This document shows, one piece after another, positions 1-9,138 of a stretch of 64,000 nucleotides of DNA. This DNA is from Sphingomonas glacialis. GTDB lineage: Bacteria > Pseudomonadota > Alphaproteobacteria > Sphingomonadales > Sphingomonadaceae. The notes beneath the pieces are model-generated. The model was not told the origin of the DNA. It made no database searches and worked only from the letters and a program-made list of their open reading frames with translations. A program made the position numbers and the translations under genes. The stretch covers positions 148,407-212,406 of the forward strand of contig NZ_RCZC01000009.1 of the NCBI RefSeq assembly GCF_006439055.1, read 5' to 3'. The stretch's first letter is position 1; each line of letters begins with the position of its first letter.

Positions 1-719
1 ACAAAGAAGACGGCGCGCTCGAAATCGGGCCGGGTGACGTGGCCTCGGTACCGATCCACATGTTTCGCGGGTTCGAGAAGATCGACGACGGGGTCGGCTT
101 TCTGTTCACGATCCTCGGCGAGGACGATCCCGGCAAGGTGACATGGGCGCCCGCAGTGTTCGAAGCCGCCGCCGATCATGGACTGAAACTCGCCAAGGGC
201 GGCCGGTTGATCGACACCTCGCAGGGCGACTATGCTTTGAAGGATGTCGAGTTGGAGGACGTTCTCGACGCCGATAGTGTTGCGGGACTCAAGACGCCGC
301 CCATCGAAAAGATCCTCGAATGCGTCGTGCCGTACGGCTCGGCCAAGGCCAACGCCAAATCGCCGCTGGCCGCCGAGGGGGTCGAGGAAGCTGGGATCAT
401 CGTACCACAGGCGACCGGCGACGGCTTCGCTGCCGGGCCGATCAAGGGCTGGTGGCCACACGGGTGCAACCTGCGCCAGTTGACCCTGCAGACCGGCGCG
501 TATGTTCCGCATCACGCTCGCGCCGAAGCCGAGGTGCTGATTGTGCAGGAGGGGACGTTCGAAGTTTCCTGGGCGGACGGTGCGATCGTGATGGGGGCAG
601 GGGATATGTTGACCGTGCCGATCGGCTTGCCGCGTGCCTTCCGCAATACGGCGTCTGTTCCGGCGGTTGTGTTCGTCGTGCGCGGTACCGAGAGTCCGGC
701 GATGCCCGTATTTGGCTAG
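1..719 (+). CDS. Cupin-domain protein, 5' end outside the window
   Basis: The frame is open to the left edge and ends at the TAG at 717-719. A GTG at 39 could start translation, but the in-frame codons before it (K-E-D-G-A-L-E-I-G-P-G-D) read as the conserved end of a cupin barrel and join smoothly to V-A-S-V-P-I-H-M-F-R-G-F. The gene therefore probably begins outside the window and encodes a two-cupin protein. The C-terminal cupin is visible as PHHARAEAEVLIVQEGTFEV followed by GAGDMLTVPIGLPRAFRN, with possible metal ligands in the H-H-x3-E stretch. Such bicupins are often dioxygenases or isomerases of small acids, but the reaction cannot be read here. It points towards the HisD-like gene (convergent) and may belong to the same catabolic locus. 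Confidence 0.75.
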   Translation, partial: KEDGALEIGPGDVASVPIHMFRGFEKIDDGVGFLFTILGEDDPGKVTWAPAVFEAAADHGLKLAKGGRLIDTSQGDYALKDVELEDVLDADSVAGLKTPPIEKILECVVPYGSAKANAKSPLAAEGVEEAGIIVPQATGDGFAAGPIKGWWPHGCNLRQLTLQTGAYVPHHARAEAEVLIVQEGTFEVSWADGAIVMGAGDMLTVPIGLPRAFRNTASVPAVVFVVRGTESPAMPVFG

Positions 720-1040
720 GGTGCCCGACTTCGAACGGGCGCGCGCCTCTGCGACGGGCGCCGCCGCACTACGTCCAATTTCCTGCGGTGCGTTGATCGT
801 GCTGCACGGGCAGGGCGCGCGGCGGCAAGGTGCGGTCTACCGCAGCAGCGAGGCGCCGACTACGAACTGAGTACCCAGCGGGTTCGTTAGCGGGGACCCC
901 GGGGGGCAGTGGGCTTGCATGCCGTCGGTGACGGGTACAGCTGCTATTCTCCCCCGGGTGTCCGAAAACGCGATCATTACTGAAGGATTGGAGTTGGCCG
1001 GCCGAGACGAGGGGCGGCGGACCGTCCCTCACCCTCACCC
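720..1040. other. Gap between convergent genes, no gene recognised
   Basis: This 321-base stretch lies between the cupin gene and the end of the HisD-like gene. Open frames here have no recognisable product and poor codon structure. No clear terminator hairpin was seen. Confidence 0.5.
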
Positions 1041-2342
1041 TTACGCTACCGCGTTCAAGCGCTCGAGACGGATCGCTGCGGCCTTGCGATGACCTTCGAG
1101 TCCCTCGCTATCGCTTTGTCGCATTGCTGCCGGGGCAACGGCCCGGATCGCATCGGATTCGAGCCATTGGTACGTCGCGATCTTGACGTAGGAGCCAACC
1201 CACAGTCCGCCGGTGTATTTGCCGGCGCCCATCGTCGGCAAAGTGTGGTTGGTGCCAACATTCTTGTCGGAATAAACCACGCTGGCGTTCTCGCCGACGA
1301 ACAGCGAACCGTAGTTCCGCAGCTTCTTGGCGAAACCGTGTGCATCGGCAGTATGGACTTGCAGATGCTCGGCCGCGACATGATCGGAGTAGGCGATCAT
1401 GGCCGCATCGTCGGCGCAGAGGACGATCTCGCCGTAATTCTTCCAGCTCTCGCCCGCAATCTCTGCAGTGGCCAGATCGCGCAACTGGCGTTCGACTTCC
1501 TTGAGGGTCGCTTCTGCCAGCGCCTTGTCGGTGGTGATCAGCCCGACCCGAGTGCGAACGTCATGCTCGGCCTGCGCGAGCAGGTCAGTCGCGATCAGTT
1601 CCGGGTTACCGGTCGAATCGGCCACGACGAAAATCTCGGACGGGCCGGCCAGTTGGTCGATCCCGACCGGACCAAAGACCTGGCGCTTGGCCTCGTTCAC
1701 AAATGCGTTGCCAGGGCCCATGATCTTGTCGACCGCGGGGACGCTGTCGGTGCCGTAGGCCATTGCCGCAATCGCTTGGGCCCCGCCGATCAGGAAGATG
1801 CGGTCGGCACCCGAAAGGTGGCAGCCAGCGACCATCGCCTTGTGCGCGTTTGGCGGCAGGCATGCGACAACCTCGTCGCAGCCCGCAACCTTGCCGGGCA
1901 CGATCGTCATGATCGGTGCCGAGAGCAGTGGGAAGCGTCCGCCGGGCACATAGGCGCCGACGCGCTGGATCGGGATCACGGTGTGCCCGAGGTGAAGGCC
2001 GGGCAGCGGCTCGACTTCGAGCGGCAGGATCGTCCCGAGCTGCGCGGTAGCGAAGCGGCGGACATTCTCGATCGCGAATTCGGTATCGGCGCGTGTCTGC
2101 TTGTCGAGCTGATCGACCGCGTGCTGGCGATCAGCCGGCGACACTTCGAACTGGTCGAGCGACACGCCGTCGAACTTTTGCGAATAGTCGCGCACTGCCG
2201 CATCGCCGCGCTCGCGCACGTCCTTGAGCACCGTGGTCACGAGCTCAATGACTTGGCTGTTGTCGCCGATATTGTCGCGCTGCGGCGCTTTGACATATTC
2301 GAGGCTGCCCTGGAGGGATTTGGGAGCCGACACGCTGGCCAT
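1041..2342 (-). CDS. Histidinol-dehydrogenase-family NAD-dependent alcohol dehydrogenase (copy 1)
   Basis: The 433-residue protein aligns over its whole length with HisD, a zinc enzyme that oxidises a primary alcohol to a carboxylate in two NAD-dependent steps. The expected zinc ligands and catalytic residues are present: Q257 and H260 (in LLAQAEHD), E325-H326 (AAEHLQV), D359 and H366 (SDKNVGTNH) and H418 (EGLEGH). The segment KYTGGLWVG differs from biosynthetic HisD and fits paralogues acting on other alcohols, for example the sulfopropanediol dehydrogenase HpsN. Start ATG 2342 is preferred because AAAGGATC lies about 8 bases before it; the ATG at 2384 has no ribosome site. It is transcribed away from the lacI-type gene across a shared operator. 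A role in histidine synthesis is unlikely because no other his gene is nearby. The substrate is unknown. Confidence 0.88.
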   Translation of the reverse strand: MASVSAPKSLQGSLEYVKAPQRDNIGDNSQVIELVTTVLKDVRERGDAAVRDYSQKFDGVSLDQFEVSPADRQHAVDQLDKQTRADTEFAIENVRRFATAQLGTILPLEVEPLPGLHLGHTVIPIQRVGAYVPGGRFPLLSAPIMTIVPGKVAGCDEVVACLPPNAHKAMVAGCHLSGADRIFLIGGAQAIAAMAYGTDSVPAVDKIMGPGNAFVNEAKRQVFGPVGIDQLAGPSEIFVVADSTGNPELIATDLLAQAEHDVRTRVGLITTDKALAEATLKEVERQLRDLATAEIAGESWKNYGEIVLCADDAAMIAYSDHVAAEHLQVHTADAHGFAKKLRNYGSLFVGENASVVYSDKNVGTNHTLPTMGAGKYTGGLWVGSYVKIATYQWLESDAIRAVAPAAMRQSDSEGLEGHRKAAAIRLERLNAVA

Positions 2343-2399
2343 TCGGGCGATCCTTTCATGGGAAAACTGGCCACGCACGGCCATGCTGACGCGATCTAA

Positions 2400-2413
2400 T
2401 GCATTCGAATGCA
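2400..2413. promoter_or_regulatory. Operator palindrome between the HisD-like and lacI-type genes
   Basis: A perfect 14-base palindrome TGCATTCGAATGCA with a central CG, the usual form of LacI-family operators. Reading leftwards, GTGACA (2416-2421) and TTAGAT (2394-2399) could be a weak -35/-10 pair with the operator in the spacer. The same core occurs at 3703-3716 and 12432-12445. Confidence 0.8.
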
Positions 2414-2495
2414 GATGTCACCCGTCGAGGTGATCGGTGCGTGTTTATTCTGCGCTCGCGAGCGCGTAGGGTCATCCGCAGTCACCCAAGGGAAC

Positions 2496-3527
2496 ATGAT
2501 GAGCGAAGAGATCAAGCCGCCAATGCGGCGCCCGACCTCCTACGACGTCGCGCGCGAGGCCGGCGTATCGCAAAGCGCGGTGTCGCGCTGTTTTGCTCCG
2601 GGTGGTAGCATTGCGCCCAAGACTCGCGCGCGCATCGTCAAGGTCGCGACCCAATTGGGGTATCGGCCCAATGCACTGGCGCAGGGGCTAATTTCCGGAC
2701 GGACGAAGATCGTCGCGCTGCTGATCTCGAACCTGACCAACCTTTATTATCCCGAAGTTCTGGCCGAACTCACCCGCCGGCTGACTGAACGCGACACGCG
2801 CGTGCTGCTGTTCTCGCTGGGCGCCGAAAGCGATGTCGATGGCGTGCTCGACCAGGTCTGGCGCCACAGCGTTGATGGCGTGATCTGCGCCGCGCGGCTG
2901 TCGGACGAGCAGATCCTCCTTTTCGCCGAGCATCGCGTACCCTTGGTGCTCTACAATCGCATGCCCGACACTGCGCAGGCGGCGAGCGTCTGCTGTGACT
3001 CGGCCGCGGGCGAACGTGAATTGGTCGAAAAACTGCTTGCCGCAGGGCATCGCCGGTTCGGGATCATAGCCGGGCCAGACGATTCCTACGTCGGCGAGGA
3101 GCGCCGTCGAGCCGCGCTGGCACGTCTTGCCGATGCGGGGCTGCAGGACGTGGCGGTGGTACGCGGCGATTTCAGCTACGAGAGTGGTGGGGCAGGGCTG
3201 CGCGCGTTACTCGATAAAGAAAAAACACTCGATGCGGTTATCGCGGTGAGCGACCTGATGGCGATCGGCGCGATCGACACCGCGCGGGACGTGTTCGATC
3301 TGCGGATTCCCCACGATATGTCGATCGTCGGTTTCGATGGCTCTGGCCCGGCGAGCTGGACGAGTTATCAGGTGACCTCGATCCAGCAGCCTGTTGCGCG
3401 CATGACAAAGGCGGCGGTGATGATGCTGATCGAGCGGATCGAGGATGACAGTGCGACAGCCGAACGGCGGCTGTTTGCGGGCAAATTCATCGCCGGGAAG
3501 TCGGCGCGAATCACACCCCGGTTCTGA
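2496..3527 (+). CDS. LacI-family transcriptional regulator
   Basis: A 343-residue regulator. The N-terminal helix-turn-helix and hinge read TSYDVAREAGVSQSAVSRCF followed by LGYRPNALAQGL, classic for the family. The rest is a periplasmic-binding-protein-like ligand domain (IVALLISNLTNLYYPEVL; a late VSDLMAIGAIDTARD and SIVGFDGSG). Start ATG 2496, or the adjoining ATG 2499, is chosen because CAAGGGA lies just before it; a frame opening at 2409 would put 29 unrelated residues in front of the helix-turn-helix. It is divergent from the HisD-like gene with a shared palindrome at 2400-2413. The same palindrome precedes the receptor gene at 3806 and the operon starting at 12420, so this protein is very probably the local repressor of all three and of itself. 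The inducer is unknown. Confidence 0.92.
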   Translation: MMSEEIKPPMRRPTSYDVAREAGVSQSAVSRCFAPGGSIAPKTRARIVKVATQLGYRPNALAQGLISGRTKIVALLISNLTNLYYPEVLAELTRRLTERDTRVLLFSLGAESDVDGVLDQVWRHSVDGVICAARLSDEQILLFAEHRVPLVLYNRMPDTAQAASVCCDSAAGERELVEKLLAAGHRRFGIIAGPDDSYVGEERRRAALARLADAGLQDVAVVRGDFSYESGGAGLRALLDKEKTLDAVIAVSDLMAIGAIDTARDVFDLRIPHDMSIVGFDGSGPASWTSYQVTSIQQPVARMTKAAVMMLIERIEDDSATAERRLFAGKFIAGKSARITPRF

Positions 3528-3528
3528 C

Positions 3529-3540
3529 GCATTCGAACGC
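3529..3540. promoter_or_regulatory. Imperfect copy of the operator directly after the lacI-type gene
   Basis: GCATTCGAACGC differs from the perfect core by one base and begins one base after the stop codon. It may be an auxiliary site for looping with the operator at 3702-3717, 170 bases away, or a decayed or chance copy. Confidence 0.35.
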
Positions 3541-3701
3541 AGCGGTTTGCCGTTAGTTTCACGAATACGACACCGGTCGATCATGTGCGACATCGGCCAC
3601 AGGTGACGAGCGGTCCCCGTCGGCAAACTTAATCCATAAATAACAATGGTTTAGGCTGGTCGTGCAGCGCGTGGGCAGCACGAAAGTAAGACAGCAACTC
3701 T

Positions 3702-3725
3702 ATGCATTCGAATGCATTTTATAAT
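3702..3725 (+). promoter_or_regulatory. Operator and -10 box of the TonB-dependent receptor gene
   Basis: The 16-base palindrome ATGCATTCGAATGCAT (3702-3717) is followed at once by a perfect TATAAT at 3720-3725. The operator therefore occupies the space where the -35/-10 spacer must be, the position expected for direct repression. No good -35 hexamer is visible upstream. The transcript would start about 70 bases before the receptor start codon. Confidence 0.75.
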
Positions 3726-3805
3726 GGACGCTTTCCGATCCGCTTGATAGCATTCGGTCATTGACCACGGTTTGCACAGCCGGCGGCGGCTTAAGGGGAA
3801 ACGAT

Positions 3806-6127
3806 ATGCGCAATCGAATTTGGCTCTTCGGGGCGTCGGCGATTTCCTTGGCGCTGTACGCGAGCGCAGCCTCGGCGCAGGAGTCGAGCCAATCCTCCTC
3901 GTCCGCGGTTCCTGCTCCGCTGCCGGCCGACAGTGCCGACATCGTGGTGACGGCGCAACGCCGCAGCGAGCGCCTGCAGGACGTCCCGCTCGCGGTCACC
4001 GCGCTCAGCGGAGCCGACCTCGCCCGCAATCACATCAACGACGCGAGCCGCCTACAATATCTGACCCCTGGCCTGACATGGGGCCAACAAGGCGCCGATT
4101 CTTTTCCGGCGATCCGCGGCGTACGCACCCAGTTGGTGAGCGCGCAGAGCGACCCGGTCATCGGCTTCTACCTTGACGGCATCTATCAGAGCCGCACCCA
4201 GCAGCAGAGCATCCCGATCTTCGACGTTTCGCGGATAGAAGTGCAGCGTGGGCCGCAGGGCACGCTCTATGGCCGCAACACCTTCGGCGGAAACATCAGT
4301 GTGATCACGCAGGAGCCGACCAACAGCTTCGAGGGTGGCCTCAACGCCATGGTCGGCAACTACGACGCTCGCCAGTTCGACGGCTTCCTCAATATCCCGG
4401 CGAGCGACACGCTGCAGTTCCGTGTGGCGGGCTATCACAGCGAGCATTCGGGCTATGTCAGCTCGACCACCAACCCCGACATCAAGCTCAACGACGAAAA
4501 CCAGACCGTGGTGCGCGCCAGTGCCAAATGGACGCCGACCGCCGAGCTCGAGATTCTCGTCCACGGCGCGCTGTGGGATCGCAACGACGCCGGCGCCGGC
4601 GCCTACGGCTACAAAACTGTCGGCACGCTGATCAATCCGACGACCGGGGCGCGCTCGATCACGGGTCTGCCCTATGCGGTGAACCCGAGCGTCCATAACG
4701 GTTCCGCGTTCTTCAACGGTGTCGATATCGGCGTGCCCGTCACCGGCGACGCCTATCACATCCAAGCCGATTACCAGCCGACCCAGAAGCTGCACGAGCG
4801 CTACATCAGCGGCCAACTCAGCTACGACCTCGGTGCGGTCGTGGCGAAGGCGATCACTGGCTACAACAGCTTCCGCTCGAAGCGCAGCGGTGACCTTGAT
4901 CAGACCTCGGTCGTCTTTCCCGCAGCGGGCGTGACATCGAGCTTTGCGGGCTCGGGCCTGCAGCAGCCCGACACGCGCGACAATTCGTTCAGCCAGGAAT
5001 TGCAGCTTTCCTCGAACAGCAAGAGCTCGCCGCTGCAGTGGATCGTCGGTGGCTATTACTTCCATGACATGGTCGACGAGCTGTACAGTCAGGTTTATAC
5101 CGCGCCGACCGCCACGGCGCTTGGCACGCGCTCGCGTACGCTGATCGATACCAAGGCCTATGCGGCATACGGTCAGGCGACCTATGCGGTCATCCCCGAC
5201 ACGCTGCGTATCATCGGTGGCGTCCGCTACTCGGACGAGACCAAGAACTATACGATCACGAATTTCACGGCGCCTCCCGGAACGTTCAACTTCGCGACGC
5301 AGACCGCGGCCAGGGCATCGGGCGAGGCAAAGTACAACAAGGTGACGTGGCGCGCCGGCGCCGAGCTGAACCTGACGCGCAACAACATGCTCTACGCGAC
5401 GGTCTCGACCGGGTTCGAGTCGGGTGGCATCAACAACAATTCGTCGAACGCGTTGATCCCGCAAAGCTATGCGCCGCAGACCGTGACGGCCTATGAGGTC
5501 GGCTCAAAAAATCTGTTCGATGCTGGCCACGTTTCGGTCAACATCAGCGCCTTTTACAACAAGTACAAGAACCTGCAGATTACGATCCTCGATCCGAGCA
5601 CCAACCTGTCCTATTATGCCAGTGCCGGCGCGGCGCGCAGTTACGGCGCCGAGTTCGAAGTGAAGACGATGCTCTATCAGGGGCTCCATGTCGATCTGAC
5701 CGCGGCCCTGCTCGATGCCGAATTCACAAGCTACACCCGGCCCAACCCGTTCGGCAACACGACGCTGGTCAATCTGTCGGGCAAGGACGTGCCGATGTCA
5801 CCCACGTTCAAGGGCACAGCAAGCGCCTATTACGACATCGATCTGGGCAACGCCGGCCGCCTGACGCCACACGTCGACGTCCTGTATTCGTCGTCATATT
5901 ACTCGACCGACTACAACACTGTGCTCGACCGCCAGAAGGCGTACGGCGTGGTCGATCTCAGCCTGCGCTACACCTCGAAGCCCGGCTCTTATTACATCGA
6001 GGGCTTCGTCAACAACATCGGCAATTACGCGGTGATCTATAGCGCGACGCTCGGCAGCTCGGCGCGGGTCCAGGAATCCTATGGCCCGCCGCGGGTCTTC
6101 GGCGTGCGCGTCGGCGGCAAATTCTGA
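3806..6127 (+). CDS. TonB-dependent outer-membrane receptor 1
   Basis: The 773-residue protein has a signal peptide (MRNRIWLFGASAISLALYAS, cleavage near ASAQ), a TonB-box/plug start (ADIVVTAQRRSERLQDVPLA), the plug motif VQRGPQGTLYGRNTFGG and a long beta-barrel ending in the aromatic GVRVGGKF. It would import a scarce or bulky ligand across the outer membrane with TonB energy. ATG 3806 is preferred because AGGGG lies 8 bases upstream and the signal peptide starts there. Its promoter carries the LacI-type operator, so it probably takes up the substrate of the local catabolic pathway. It is followed closely by an MFS transporter, which suggests sequential outer- and inner-membrane transport. 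The ligand cannot be read from sequence. Confidence 0.93.
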   Translation: MRNRIWLFGASAISLALYASAASAQESSQSSSSAVPAPLPADSADIVVTAQRRSERLQDVPLAVTALSGADLARNHINDASRLQYLTPGLTWGQQGADSFPAIRGVRTQLVSAQSDPVIGFYLDGIYQSRTQQQSIPIFDVSRIEVQRGPQGTLYGRNTFGGNISVITQEPTNSFEGGLNAMVGNYDARQFDGFLNIPASDTLQFRVAGYHSEHSGYVSSTTNPDIKLNDENQTVVRASAKWTPTAELEILVHGALWDRNDAGAGAYGYKTVGTLINPTTGARSITGLPYAVNPSVHNGSAFFNGVDIGVPVTGDAYHIQADYQPTQKLHERYISGQLSYDLGAVVAKAITGYNSFRSKRSGDLDQTSVVFPAAGVTSSFAGSGLQQPDTRDNSFSQELQLSSNSKSSPLQWIVGGYYFHDMVDELYSQVYTAPTATALGTRSRTLIDTKAYAAYGQATYAVIPDTLRIIGGVRYSDETKNYTITNFTAPPGTFNFATQTAARASGEAKYNKVTWRAGAELNLTRNNMLYATVSTGFESGGINNNSSNALIPQSYAPQTVTAYEVGSKNLFDAGHVSVNISAFYNKYKNLQITILDPSTNLSYYASAGAARSYGAEFEVKTMLYQGLHVDLTAALLDAEFTSYTRPNPFGNTTLVNLSGKDVPMSPTFKGTASAYYDIDLGNAGRLTPHVDVLYSSSYYSTDYNTVLDRQKAYGVVDLSLRYTSKPGSYYIEGFVNNIGNYAVIYSATLGSSARVQESYGPPRVFGVRVGGKF

Positions 6128-6227
6128 TGCGCCGCGGTCCGGCAGGAGCGTGGCGGATGTCACCGTTCTCGCGGCATTCGCTTGCCGCCGGACCGCCGTC
6201 CCGGCCCACCGCGCCGGGTGCGGCAGC

Positions 6228-7502
6228 GTGACGGCCGGGACAGGAACCCTCGGCACTCGAGAAACGCTGCCGCCGGCATTCGCCGACCAGACCGCCGCCT
6301 ATCCCTCGACACGTCGAGCGGTGGCGGCGTTCGCGTTTCTGATGGTCGCGGAGTTCTTTTACAGCTGGGCGTGGAATTCGGTCGACATCCTCCGGCCGTA
6401 TATTCGCGATAGCCTCGGCCTCACCCTGACCGAGGCAGGATCGGGCTATTCGGCGCAGGGCGCTGGCGCGCTGATCGGCGCGGTGCTGATCGGGCAACTT
6501 GCCGATCGCTTCGGCCGTCGGAATATGCTCGTCGTGGTCATGGTCGGCTATGGGCTGAGCCTGCTCGCCGGCGTCGCGGTCACGACCTATCTCCAATTCA
6601 TCGCGCAACGCTTCGTGCTCGGCGTGATGATGGGCGGGATCTTCCCGATCGTCGTCGGCATCTATGTCGGGTTGTTCCGTGGGAACGTCCGCGGGCGGCT
6701 TGCCAGCCTGATCAACGCGATCTTCGGGCTCGCGGTCATCGCAATGGGAGTTGCGGTGCGGCAATTGCCAGAGCGCGCGGGTGAGCAATGGCACCTGCTG
6801 CTTTGGATCGGCGGCGTCCCTCCGATCGTTCTGGCTGCCTTCGCCTATGTCATCGTGCCGCACAGCGTCGATACGGGCCGCCCCGAACAGCCGCGCGCAC
6901 GCTTGCCCGTACTCGAACTGTTCGGTCCGGGCCTGGCCCTGCAGACCGCGATGCTGGCGGCATTAATGGGGCTCAATTTTTTTGCCTATCAGGCGTTTAG
7001 CGGATGGCTGACGACCTACCTGAAGGATGTACGGCTACTCTCGTCGGCCGCGATTGGCGGGCTCGTCGCCTGGACCTTCGCTGCCAACATTGTCGGAGGC
7101 TTCTTCTGGGGCTGGGCAAGTGATCGCTTTGGGCGCCGCTTCAACGCGCTCGGCTTTTTCCTCGGCGCGGCGGCGATCGCCGCGTATCTGCTCGTGCCTG
7201 CCAACCTCGCGCTGCTTGGCGTGATCGGCGCGCTATACGGCTTCATGCTCTCGTCAAGCGTGGTTTGGGGCCCGTGGCTGACCGAGCTGTATCCGCCGCA
7301 TCTGAAATCAACCGCGGCGTCGATATTCAATTGGGGTCGAATCGTCAGCTTCTTTGCACCGCTGATCACCGGTTCGCTGGCAGGCGCGATCGGACTTGGC
7401 GCGACGATGGGGATGGCGAGCGTGATCTTCGTCATCGCCGCCCTGCTGTGGCTGATGTTGCCAGAAACGCACCCGAAGCCGCTCTGGCGCTCGGGCGGCT
7501 AA
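6228..7502 (+). CDS. MFS transporter (sugar/organic-acid porter type)
   Basis: About 424 residues with twelve hydrophobic segments. The MFS signature between helices 2 and 3 is clear (LADRFGRRNML) and is repeated in the second half (WASDRFGRRFNALG). Segments such as TELYPPHLKSTAASIFNWGR resemble aromatic-acid/sugar porters. The start is uncertain: GTG 6228 leaves a short N-terminal tail, while a longer frame reaches back over the receptor stop at 6127 and reads as non-membrane sequence. It lies directly behind the receptor, probably in one transcript, and is the likely inner-membrane importer of the same substrate. Its stop overlaps the stop of the convergent EamA gene by four bases (7499-7502). 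Confidence 0.88.
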   Translation: MTAGTGTLGTRETLPPAFADQTAAYPSTRRAVAAFAFLMVAEFFYSWAWNSVDILRPYIRDSLGLTLTEAGSGYSAQGAGALIGAVLIGQLADRFGRRNMLVVVMVGYGLSLLAGVAVTTYLQFIAQRFVLGVMMGGIFPIVVGIYVGLFRGNVRGRLASLINAIFGLAVIAMGVAVRQLPERAGEQWHLLLWIGGVPPIVLAAFAYVIVPHSVDTGRPEQPRARLPVLELFGPGLALQTAMLAALMGLNFFAYQAFSGWLTTYLKDVRLLSSAAIGGLVAWTFAANIVGGFFWGWASDRFGRRFNALGFFLGAAAIAAYLLVPANLALLGVIGALYGFMLSSSVVWGPWLTELYPPHLKSTAASIFNWGRIVSFFAPLITGSLAGAIGLGATMGMASVIFVIAALLWLMLPETHPKPLWRSGG

Positions 7503-8389
7503 AGTAGGACGGGCGCCGCTCGAGCGTCTCGGACATGCGAGACCGTGCTGCCGCAGGAGGCAAGCATAATCGCGACGATCGCGAGCCACTGCAGCACGCC
7601 GAGCCGCTCTCCGAGGATCGCGAACGCGGCCAGCGCGCCAATCACCGGCTCGAGGCTGACGAGCAGGCCGAAGACGTGCGCCGGCAATCGCTTCAGCGCG
7701 ATCATCTCGAGGGAATAGGGCAGGGCGCTGCAAAGCAGTGCGACGATGCAGCCGATCCCGAGCACATCGGGTCGCAACAGCACGGCGCCGGCGGTGGCCC
7801 AGCCGACCGGGACCGCAATCAGCGCCGCAACGATCAGCCCGAGGCACACGACCTGCGTCTCGCGCAGGACCGCGGTCGCTTGGCGTCCCCATACGATGTA
7901 CAGCGCCCAGAAGAAGGCTGCGCCCAGCGCGAACAGCGCGCCGGTCAGGTCGAGCGCGTGCGCCTGCGGTCCCGGCAGCACCAGGATCGCCACCCCTGCG
8001 GCAGCGCATGCGATCCACAGCAGATCGATCCGCCGCGTCGATCCCAGGATCGCAACGGCGAGCGGCCCGAGAAATTCGATGGCGATCGCAACGCCCAGCG
8101 GAAGCCGCGCGACGGCTTCGTAGAAGCTCAGGTTCATCAGCCCGAGCGCACCGCCGTAGCGCAGCACCGCGACCGATTCCGCTCGATCCAGCCGCCAGCG
8201 CCAGGGCCGCTGCAACCCGACGATCAGCAGCATAGACAGACCCAGGCGAAGCGCGGTCATCCCCGCAGGGCCGGCCACCGGGAATACCGTCTTGGCGTAG
8301 GACGTGCCGATACACAGCGAGATCATCGAACCCAGCAGCGGCATTACCGCGCCGGCCGCACCGTAGCGCCGGGCGGCGGTCGCGCTCAT
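7499..8389 (-). CDS. EamA/DMT-family transporter (RhtA-like exporter)
   Basis: A 296-residue membrane protein with about ten hydrophobic segments and the duplicated EamA architecture. Family-like stretches include LGLMNLSFYEAVARLPLGVA, AIEFLGPLAVAI and the second-half SLEPVIGALAAFAILGE. RhtA-type members export small amino acids or related metabolites. The ATG overlaps the upstream aldolase stop as ATGA (8386-8389), so it is translationally coupled and the last gene of the five-gene operon. Its place at the end suggests efflux of a pathway product or of excess substrate; this is inference. Confidence 0.85.
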   Translation of the reverse strand: MSATAARRYGAAGAVMPLLGSMISLCIGTSYAKTVFPVAGPAGMTALRLGLSMLLIVGLQRPWRWRLDRAESVAVLRYGGALGLMNLSFYEAVARLPLGVAIAIEFLGPLAVAILGSTRRIDLLWIACAAAGVAILVLPGPQAHALDLTGALFALGAAFFWALYIVWGRQATAVLRETQVVCLGLIVAALIAVPVGWATAGAVLLRPDVLGIGCIVALLCSALPYSLEMIALKRLPAHVFGLLVSLEPVIGALAAFAILGERLGVLQWLAIVAIMLASCGSTVSHVRDARAAPVLL

Positions 8390-9138
8390 GTCTTTGCGGC
8401 GGCGATCAGTCCGCCGGCCCCGCCGAGCAGGAAGCCGTGGTCGGAGCCGAGCAGGAACAGGCTGGCACCTTTCGCCGTCCAGAGCGGGACATCTGCGACG
8501 CGCGCAAGGAACATGCCCACCGGGCGTCCGTGGCGCAGGCCGGCGGCGCAGACCGCTTCGATCGCGGCGACGACGCGCGGATCGTCTTGGCTGGTCGCGC
8601 CATAGGCGACGGTCAAGTCGACGCGCCCGACGAACAGGGCATCGATCCCCTCGACTTTGGCGATCGCATCGATCGCGTCGATCGCTTCGGGATCCTCGAT
8701 CTGCGCGATTACCACGGTGCGCGCCGCGCTCCAGGCGAGATGATCGGTTATCGAGCGCGTGGTATAGCCCGCCGCGCGCGACGAGCCGGCATAGCCTCGA
8801 CCACCATGGCCGTATTGGCTGGCGCGCACCGCCGCGCGCGCCTCATCGGCCGAGCGGACGTGCGGGATCACCACACCGGTCGCGCCGCAATCGAGGGCGC
8901 CGAGGATCTGCGCGGGATCGGCCGATGCGATGCGCACCAACACGTCCTTGCCACTCGCCCGCGCCGCCATCACGCAGCCGTCGATCGCGGCGCGATCGAA
9001 CGGGGCATGCTCGGCGTCGAGGCACAGGCAATCGAGCTCGGTCAGTGAGAGCACCTCGACGATGATCGGCGATGGCGTCTTGACGAAGGTCCCGACCAAG
9101 GTCTCACGCGCGGCAAGGCGCTGTTTCAGAGACGTCAT
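8386..9138 (-). CDS. HpcH/HpaI-family aldolase
   Basis: The 250-residue protein matches the HpcH/HpaI aldolase/citrate-lyase beta family of metal-dependent class II pyruvate aldolases. Visible signatures are LDAEHAPFD (the family's metal-site strand), GATGVVIPHVRSADEA, IAQIEDPEAIDAID and the DALFVGRVDLTVAYG loop. Members cleave 4-hydroxy-2-oxo acids to pyruvate or glyoxylate plus an aldehyde. ATG 9138 is chosen because it forms an ATGA overlap with the stop of the upstream MetE-like gene; a start at 9153 would overlap more. In this operon it could carry out the carbon-carbon cleavage of an oxidised intermediate. Confidence 0.88.
   Translation of the reverse strand: MTSLKQRLAARETLVGTFVKTPSPIIVEVLSLTELDCLCLDAEHAPFDRAAIDGCVMAARASGKDVLVRIASADPAQILGALDCGATGVVIPHVRSADEARAAVRASQYGHGGRGYAGSSRAAGYTTRSITDHLAWSAARTVVIAQIEDPEAIDAIDAIAKVEGIDALFVGRVDLTVAYGATSQDDPRVVAAIEAVCAAGLRHGRPVGMFLARVADVPLWTAKGASLFLLGSDHGFLLGGAGGLIAAAKT

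Noticed and set aside
1089..2399. A 436-codon open frame on the plus strand opposite the HisD-like gene.
   Set aside because: It is an antisense shadow typical of GC-rich DNA; the minus-strand frame has full HisD motifs.
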